A model generated the notes under the pieces. The model did not search any database. It had not been told where the DNA came from and saw only the letters and a list, made by a program, of their open reading frames with translations. Shown piece after piece: positions 57,331 to 64,000 of a stretch of DNA of 64,000 bases. The stretch's first letter is position 1. Each line of letters starts with the position of its first letter. Source of the stretch: Nissolia schottii (lineage: Eukaryota > Streptophyta > Magnoliopsida > Fabales > Fabaceae); the NCBI GenBank assembly GCA_003254905.1, contig QANU01010622.1:449395-513394 (forward strand). The letters are read 5' to 3'. Position numbers and translations under genes: made by a program.

Positions 57331-57661
57331 CAAATGTTACCGTTTTCGCTCCAAATGAGAGTTTATCTTTTCAACGTAATTTGTTCTTTTGCCACTCACA
57401 GTCACACGCCTTTTCTTTCTCTGTCGCTCTCATCAGACACACAGACAGACACCACACTCTCTCTATTTACTCCTCCTCGCTCACACCGCTGTCACCCCTC
57501 GACGGACCTCCATTTTCCGGCCAAACCCCCGCCGCCGGCGAGATCTGACTGCCACTCACACAATTCTCCCCACCATGTCTAACCAACAAAGGTCCCATCT
57601 GTGAAGAAAACAAAAACCCAAAACTCGTTTTCACCTCTCTCTCTCTCTCTCTCTCTTAAAC
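57331..57661 (+). other. Probable 5' UTR of the RPK2-like gene
   Basis: Pyrimidine-rich, GC-richer leader with a (CT)n run at 57635-57656 directly before the ATG. Short upstream ATGs occur (57334, 57574) whose frames end before, or overlap, the main start; whether they lie in the transcript is unknown. Confidence 0.4.
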
Positions 57662-60600
57662 ATGTGTCGTTTTCTCGTTCTTCTTCTTCTTCTTCTTCAG
57701 TGTTTTCTCTTCACAACTCATCACGCGAACGCCCTCAAGGCTTCGTTTCAGAGCGACGCATTGTCCCTTCTCGCCTTCAAAAACTCCGTTACTTCCGACC
57801 CTTTGAACCTTCTCGAAGACTGGAACAACGCTTCTTCTTCAAGCCTCTGCCGGTGGCGCGGCGTCACGTGCGGCGGCGGAAGAGTCACAGGCCTCAGTGT
57901 GACCGGCCTTGGCGGTGGCGAATTGTCTCCTTCCGTCGGTGACATGTCGGAGCTTCGCGTCCTCTCCGTTCCCGGAAACTTGTTTTCCGGCGAGATTCCG
58001 GCGAGCCTGGGTAACTTCCGTCGCCTCGAGGTCCTCGAGCTCCAATTGAACAACTTCTCAGGGAAAATCCCTTACCAGATGAGTTACCTTCACTCTCTTC
58101 AACTCGTTAACCTCTCTGGCAACGCTCTCTCAGGTTCAATCCCCTGCGGTTTGATCGGAAGCGCGAGAACCGTCGATTTGTCGAGTAACCAGTTTTCAGG
58201 CCAGATCCCGGTGGACGATTTTAACGGTTGCGACTCACTGAACGTTTTAAAGCTTTCGCACAACTTTTTAACCGGCGAAATCCCGCGCCAGATTGCGAAA
58301 TGCAGGAACCTGAAAATGCTCTTGGTTGGTGGGAACATCTTGGAAGGTGGAATCCCTAGAGAGATTGGTTACGCTTCCGAGCTCAGAGTTCTAGATGTTT
58401 CTAGAAACAGCCTCACGGGAAGCGTTCCGAAAGAGCTCGCCAATTGCTCGAAGCTCTCTGTGCTTGTGTTAACCGATTTGTCCGAAGAGAATAGAATTCA
58501 AGATGAGGATAGCTTCAGAGGAGAGTTCAATGCCTTTGTTGGGAATGTTCCTTGGGAGGTGCTTTTCCTTTCGAGCTTGCAGGTTCTGTGGGCACCAAGG
58601 GCAAATCTCGGCGGGTGGCTGCCGGGTAGCTGGACGAGTTCTTGCTCTCTGAGAGTGCTCAATTTGGCGCAGAATTATGTCTCTGGCGTCGTGCCGGAGA
58701 GTTTGGGAATGTGTAGAAACTTGACATTCTTGGACTTGAGTTCTAACAATTTGGTGGGGTATCTGCCTTCGCAGCAGCTCAGGGTTCCTTGTATGGTGTA
58801 CTTCAATGTCAGCAGGAACAATGTGTCTGGCACGCTTCCAGGGTTTAGGAACGAAAGCTGCCGCTCGTGTGGTGCCACTTCTGCTGCACAAGGCCCCGAG
58901 TTCATCGAATTGGAAGGTTCTTATGATGCATACTTTAGTAGTATTATTCCTGTTTGGAGATTTCTGAAGAATGCTCTAATTGAATCAGGTTTTGAAGATA
59001 CTATTGTAGTTAGACATGATTTCAGTTTGAACAGTTTTGTGGGATCCTTACCTTTGTTTTCTCTGGGAGATAATCTTTTAACTGAAAATAGTAGAGTCTC
59101 TTACATGCTGTTTCTCAATAATAATATGTTCAATGGGACTCTACCATACCAGCTAGTTTCAAACTGTAATGATCTCAAGGCATTGTTAGTTAACTTGAGT
59201 GTGAATCAACTGTCTGGTGGGGATTCGCAAGCGTTGCTTCTGGACTGCCGGCGGTTGACTTATTTTGAAGCAGCATACAATCAAATTGGGGGTTCAATTG
59301 GACCTGGTATTGGTGACTTGAAGATGCTCCAGCGACTTGATTTAAGCGGGAACAATTTATCTGGATCTCTGCCTGATCAATTGGGAAGCCTGAATAACAT
59401 GAAATGGATGCTTCTAGGAGGAAACCATCTGACTGGGGGAATCCCTTCCCAACTCGGTCAATTGGCTTCCCTTGCTGTTTTGAATCTGTCTCACAATGCT
59501 CTGATTGGAGCAATTCCAGCAGGTTTGTCGAATGCCACAAGCATTGAAATTCTGTTGCTGGATCATAACAAGCTTGCTGGGGAAATACCTTCATCGTTTT
59601 CTGCTCTTTCCAAGCTTGTTCATCTCGATGTTTCTTACAACAACCTTTCGGGTCATATTCCTTGCCTTAAGCACCCAAATGATTGTGATTCCTACAAAGG
59701 GAATGAACACATGCACTCGTGCCCTGATCCATACTCGAATGCACCTGCTTCTCTTCCAGTTCCCGTGGAAGTCCATGATCTTCACAGACGCAGGAAAGTG
59801 AGCACACCGGTTATTGCTGCGGCGACTTCTGCTTTTGTGACGCTCTGCATACTTCTGGCAATAGCATTAGTGGTCATTTTCGGAAGGAGTAAACTTGGCC
59901 GGCTTGGCAGTATTAGAAGGAGACAGGTAGTGACCTTCCAAGATGTTCCAACTGAATTGAGTTATGACAGTGTGGTCACAGCTACTGGAAATTTCAGCAT
60001 CCGATATCTAATAGGCACAGGAGGCTTTGGGTCAACTTACAAGGCAGAATTGTCCCCAGGTTTTCCTGTTGCCATAAAGAGGTTGTCCATAGGTAGATTT
60101 CAAGGCATTCAGCAGTTTGAAACAGAAATAAGGACATTAGGGAGAATTCGGCACAAGAACCTTGTAACCCTTATTGGCTATTATGTAAGTGAGGCTGAAA
60201 TGTTCTTAATTTACAACTACCTCTCTGGTGGGAACCTTGAAGCCTTCATACATGACAGGTCGGGGAAAAAAGTGCAGTGGCCAGTTATTTACAAGATAGC
60301 AAAAGACATAGCCGAGGCCCTTGCCTACCTTCATTACTCGTGTGTTCCTCGCATAGTTCATCGGGACATCAAGCCAAGCAACATCTTACTCGATGATGAA
60401 CTTAATGCCTACCTCTCAGATTTTGGCTTAGCAAGATTGCTAGAGGTATCTGAGACCCATGCCACTACTGATGTGGCAGGCACATTTGGTTATGTCGCAC
60501 CTGAATATGCCACCACTTGCAGGGTTTCTGATAAAGCAGATGTTTACAGCTTTGGTGTGGTGTTGTTAGAATTGATGTCGGGAAGAAAGTCACTTGATCC

Positions 60601-60826
60601 GTCATTTTCTGAGTATGGGAATGGCTTCAATATTGTTCCATGGTCTGAGATGCTAATGACTGAAGGTCGATGCTCTGAGCTATTTTCATCTGCTTTGTGG
60701 GAGGCAGGGCCTAAGGATAACTTACTGGGACTCTTAAAGCTTGCATTAACTTGCACAGTAGAGACACTCTCTATTCGGCCATCAATGAAGCAGGTTCTTG
60801 AGAGATTGAAACAGCTGAAAAATTGA
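57662..60826 (+). CDS. RPK2: LRR receptor-like kinase, RPK2/TOAD2 type
   Basis: Single exon, 1054 residues. N-terminal signal peptide with a poly-Leu core (residues ~5-12), the cap motif CRWRGVTC, then about 20 leucine-rich repeats interrupted by an island (~residues 275-300) where RPK2 proteins also diverge; WAPRANLGGWLPGSW and LRVPCMVYFNVSRN are characteristic of that type. Single membrane span ~717-740. Cytoplasmic kinase: glycine loop GTGGFGSTYKAE (~785), VAIK, HRDIKPSNILL (~899), DFG (920-922), APEYATT (~946), all intact, so an active RD kinase is expected. In Arabidopsis, RPK2 acts at the plasma membrane in anther development, embryo patterning and CLE/meristem signalling. The length is close to, but shorter than, Arabidopsis RPK2 (about 1150). 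The start is chosen because the signal peptide follows directly and a CT-rich leader precedes it. Confidence 0.93.
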   Translation: MCRFLVLLLLLLQCFLFTTHHANALKASFQSDALSLLAFKNSVTSDPLNLLEDWNNASSSSLCRWRGVTCGGGRVTGLSVTGLGGGELSPSVGDMSELRVLSVPGNLFSGEIPASLGNFRRLEVLELQLNNFSGKIPYQMSYLHSLQLVNLSGNALSGSIPCGLIGSARTVDLSSNQFSGQIPVDDFNGCDSLNVLKLSHNFLTGEIPRQIAKCRNLKMLLVGGNILEGGIPREIGYASELRVLDVSRNSLTGSVPKELANCSKLSVLVLTDLSEENRIQDEDSFRGEFNAFVGNVPWEVLFLSSLQVLWAPRANLGGWLPGSWTSSCSLRVLNLAQNYVSGVVPESLGMCRNLTFLDLSSNNLVGYLPSQQLRVPCMVYFNVSRNNVSGTLPGFRNESCRSCGATSAAQGPEFIELEGSYDAYFSSIIPVWRFLKNALIESGFEDTIVVRHDFSLNSFVGSLPLFSLGDNLLTENSRVSYMLFLNNNMFNGTLPYQLVSNCNDLKALLVNLSVNQLSGGDSQALLLDCRRLTYFEAAYNQIGGSIGPGIGDLKMLQRLDLSGNNLSGSLPDQLGSLNNMKWMLLGGNHLTGGIPSQLGQLASLAVLNLSHNALIGAIPAGLSNATSIEILLLDHNKLAGEIPSSFSALSKLVHLDVSYNNLSGHIPCLKHPNDCDSYKGNEHMHSCPDPYSNAPASLPVPVEVHDLHRRRKVSTPVIAAATSAFVTLCILLAIALVVIFGRSKLGRLGSIRRRQVVTFQDVPTELSYDSVVTATGNFSIRYLIGTGGFGSTYKAELSPGFPVAIKRLSIGRFQGIQQFETEIRTLGRIRHKNLVTLIGYYVSEAEMFLIYNYLSGGNLEAFIHDRSGKKVQWPVIYKIAKDIAEALAYLHYSCVPRIVHRDIKPSNILLDDELNAYLSDFGLARLLEVSETHATTDVAGTFGYVAPEYATTCRVSDKADVYSFGVVLLELMSGRKSLDPSFSEYGNGFNIVPWSEMLMTEGRCSELFSSALWEAGPKDNLLGLLKLALTCTVETLSIRPSMKQVLERLKQLKN

Positions 60827-63523
60827 AAACTTTCAGCAAATAATGCTGAATAGTGACAGAATGCTGCTTTTGTAAGCTTGACAATACTGATTAAGGTGAG
60901 TGATCTCATTTATAACTTAGTTCTGGTTTTTCCCTCTGATCATTCTGATGCTAGTTAGTGTTTGCATGACATACTGCTAAAAAATAATAATTCTGTATGA
61001 TCCCATATGCACATGGACTCAAGTATTTTGAATTAGTAAAATCTAATATATCGAACAGTGACATCTAATGTCATCTAAGATTCTTGTTCTTTAATTCCAT
61101 TTTTCTGTTGTTAATTTAGTGCTTATAGAGTTATAGTTGTTTGATCTGAATTTCTGAAGCTCACTTAAACTTCCGTTGCCCTTCTATATTGACTCCAAAG
61201 ACCTTAACAAATCTCATTTCAATAGGATAATCTGAGAAAGAAATTCAACACTTTGCCTTGATTATTACACTGTTAAATGCCTAAATCTGATATCAGTATT
61301 TGGTCCTGGTCCATCATTTACTCTCAGTTGTATACAGCTTTTGACAACTTATCCATGACCTTTGTGAGATAAGAAACAAATTGTTCCCATGCTGTGAATA
61401 TTTTAATGCTCTAATCATAATAAACTTCAGTTCTTGATATTTCCAGTTTTCACATGTTGGACAGATGATCATATGGCCAGTTTTTTCTTGTCACATGGAA
61501 TCTCATCATGGTGGCAGACAAATGAGAGTTATTAGTTTTCACACCATCAGAATTTGTACAGTAATCACTAGATGAATATTTGACAATACTTCCCCTTCAT
61601 TTGCATCCTGTGAAGCCATTTGCTTGATGGAATACACCTTTATGAGTCTGACATTTTTCAAAGAAGAGATGTTTACGTGACCACATGGGAACTAAGGAAG
61701 ATCCAAAAAATTTTAATGACTTGGTTGGTGACATAGCATTTGTCATTATTCTTCATAAGTATTTGAAGTTCTAGTTCAGTCAGTGTTAGTGAAATAGATA
61801 TGCCAAAAAAGTAAAAGTCACTTTGTCAAAATCTAGATGTAAATATAGTCATTCATTCATATTGATGTAAGACCTGTGGGAATTCTTAAGGGTTAAAGTG
61901 GCAAAATAGGATGTTTCTCGATCTTTGTGTTTTTCTGTTCCAAAATGTAAATAGGAAAAGTAGACAGGATAGAATGCGCTACCGCAGGGAATGGCAGCAC
62001 ATCTATCGCCCAACTCAATTATTTTGGTGTTCACAAATGATTGAAATGAAAAGGAAAAAAAAATCTTAAATTACTGTCACTGCCCTTATGGTCGTTATGT
62101 TCTTAACTTCTATTTTATCTTGCCTTGTAAAAGCAAATTTAATTGGTTTAAATATTTAACTTTATTTGAATACAAGTATTTTTTGTATATTAGAATTTAA
62201 CCATTAGTAAACTAATGATTTTTTATTAAAATTAATCAACTAATGACGTTCGTATCGTTTCTAGAGCGCCACTGTTAACAATTGCTGAATTGTTATTTTA
62301 TTTTATAAAAGGACAATCATCATAGTCAGGACTCAGGCCTACTAATCCCAGCAAACATCTTTGAACGCTGACCCCAGAAATATCTAGAATTCAAATGCTA
62401 GTCGCCAAATATTTGGACTTTTTATATATTACTATTTAACTATTTTTTTTATCAACCCTCCTATTTAACTATAACAGTTAGTCAACAAGTTAAAAAAAAT
62501 TTGATGACTCTTGAATAAATAAATAGCTCTTATTACTTTATTTTATTCCATAATTATTTTTAAATTCGGATTAATTTTAGCTACTTTTATGTAACGGTGC
62601 TCGTTTTTTAATGGCAACTGAGGAGGAGTTTTTCGCTGCTAGGGATAATTCATGGTCAAACAAAAGCACATAGATCGTGGCCACCCTAGTATACGTATAA
62701 ACGCAGGAGAATCAGACTGTATACCCAAAATAATACTTTTTTGGTACATTACTTAACAAGGTTTGAACTTACTATTGAAAATTAATTATTCAAAATAATA
62801 CTCTAACAAATTCTAGAATGATTTAGATGTAGTTAAATAAAATTTTATAAATATTAAATTAATTTTGATACATAATAGTGTAAAAAAAATTAATGAATCA
62901 TCTGCCCAAAAAAAGGTTATATAATCATCCGATCATTATAATTATGTTACCAAAAGTGTTTATCTATTCTATTATGACAACTACATCAAAATTCATGTAA
63001 ACACAATAACTAGTTACCGGTATCAAATACTTTTGATTCTTTTTTTAATGCTAATAAAATATTTTAGATTGACAGCGTATTAAAATTGATTTTATTTATA
63101 TTTGAGTAATATCACGTGTGCATCCAAAAAGTGTATACTGGTTATACACCCACGTTACATATGCATGTTCAAAACACAGATGACCAAACATTATATAATT
63201 AATAAACAAACATTATATGATTGATAAACAAATATTTTCATATACAGAGCCAAGATAAAACGGGACCCGTGGCGCTTTAAATGTCAAAAAATAATTGTCA
63301 CATTCTCTTTTTTGCTCCACTCACACTCACGTTCTCTTATAAATAAACATTACAAAGCATAAGAAACATTAAATAACAAATAAACAAATATTATGAAATC
63401 CAAACATTACAACACTAAAAAATAAATCTCGCAAAACTCACAAACTTACATTACAATACACATAAACAAACATTACACTATAGCTACACAAATACTACAC
63501 CACACAAAAACAAAGATGTAAAC
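60827..63523. other. 3' UTR of the RPK2-like gene and intergenic DNA
   Basis: Transcript-like DNA continues for a few hundred bases after the stop. Further on, no exon is recognised. The part 63100-63520 is A/C-rich with scattered AAACATTA(C) repeats. Confidence 0.4.
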
Positions 63524-64000
63524 TGTAACACCCTAGCTAGCTGCTTACGTGTACATCGCAAACAATGCTCACTAGGTTGTTATCTGCTTTGGTTGGGGTT
63601 ACTTTTAGCCCCTACTTTAGCTTTGAAAATATTTCTTACTTAGAAAATATGGACCATTTTGAAACTTTTTCTTCCTATACATATGATATAAAATATGAGC
63701 CGTGCGCGTCAGACAGAATTTATACTGCAAGCATTAAAACCGTATAATAGCTGCTTTAATATAACAATGTCAAACAAGAAGCAGGCAAGTGGATCGTATC
63801 CTCCTTAGTTAATACATACACATAAGTTTTCATAGCAGTACAATACATGGATCGTATCCTCCTTAGTCTAGTTCTTGCTATCCTATTCCTTGATTCCTCG
63901 CCTTCGAGGTCGCCGCTGTGTACATCAAGCTGAGGTCTTGTCTTGCTTACCTAGAACCATAAAGGAGCGGGTGTGAGAACTCTGCGTTCTCAGTGGGAAA
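63524..64000 (-). mobile_element. Gypsy-like LTR, cut by the window edge
   Basis: It begins TGTAACACCCTAG at 63524 and is the inverted counterpart of the 3' end of the LTR at 21.8-24.9 kb: GGTTGGGGTTACTTTTAGCC, AATATTTCTTACTTAGAAA, and the GAGAACTCTGCGTTCTCAGTGGG palindrome block all recur there on the opposite strand. So the LTR's 3' end is at 63524 and it runs out of the window. Confidence 0.65.

Overview
The window looks like nuclear DNA of a dicot plant, probably a papilionoid legume; the legume assignment is an impression from gene and repeat character, not a proof. Short GC-richer coding exons with GT-AG introns sit in a very AT-rich, transposon-filled background. Two single N bases (377 and 38163) mark small assembly gaps or ambiguities.

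Four host protein genes can be supported, all on the + strand. (1) 532-2981 is the 3' three quarters of a chalcone synthase (type III polyketide synthase); its first exon lies before the window, and it has two introns beyond the single intron usual for this family. (2) 16880-19810 is a seven-exon, 380-residue membrane-anchored receptor-like kinase with altered catalytic motifs (HKD, DAG). (3) 28194-29441 is a two-exon UPF0496/DUF677 family protein of 385 residues. (4) 57662-60826 is an uninterrupted 1054-residue LRR receptor kinase of the RPK2/TOAD2 type. They do not form a pathway or cluster; they are unrelated genes spaced 8-28 kb apart.

Most of the rest is mobile DNA. 5-14 kb: hAT-like, Tc1/mariner-like and Mutator-like miniature elements, plus a Ty3/gypsy-type LTR inserted in a MITE. 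20-28 kb: MITEs, a roughly 3 kb gypsy-like LTR and a CACTA-like end. 30-36 kb: a solo LTR with perfect target-site duplication inside an older tandem duplication, then a decayed Ty1/copia element with both LTRs. 36-55 kb: nested LTR material, further MITEs, copia and DUF4283 remnants. The 3' edge (63524-64000) enters another gypsy LTR.

The most notable finds are two independent gene-capturing (Pack-type) DNA transposons. The element at 47551-48826 is Mutator-like, has ~375-bp terminal inverted repeats and a perfect 9-bp target duplication, and carries a decayed C2H2 (ZAT-type) zinc-finger gene. The element at 41015-41914 has an 8-bp target duplication and carries the C-terminal exon of a tonoplast sugar transporter (TST/TMT type). 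A second theme is that several unrelated-looking LTRs each carry their own array of short palindromic motifs near the promoter.

No previously undescribed enzyme system or gene cluster was recognised. Boundaries of the LTR elements are approximate unless a target duplication is stated.
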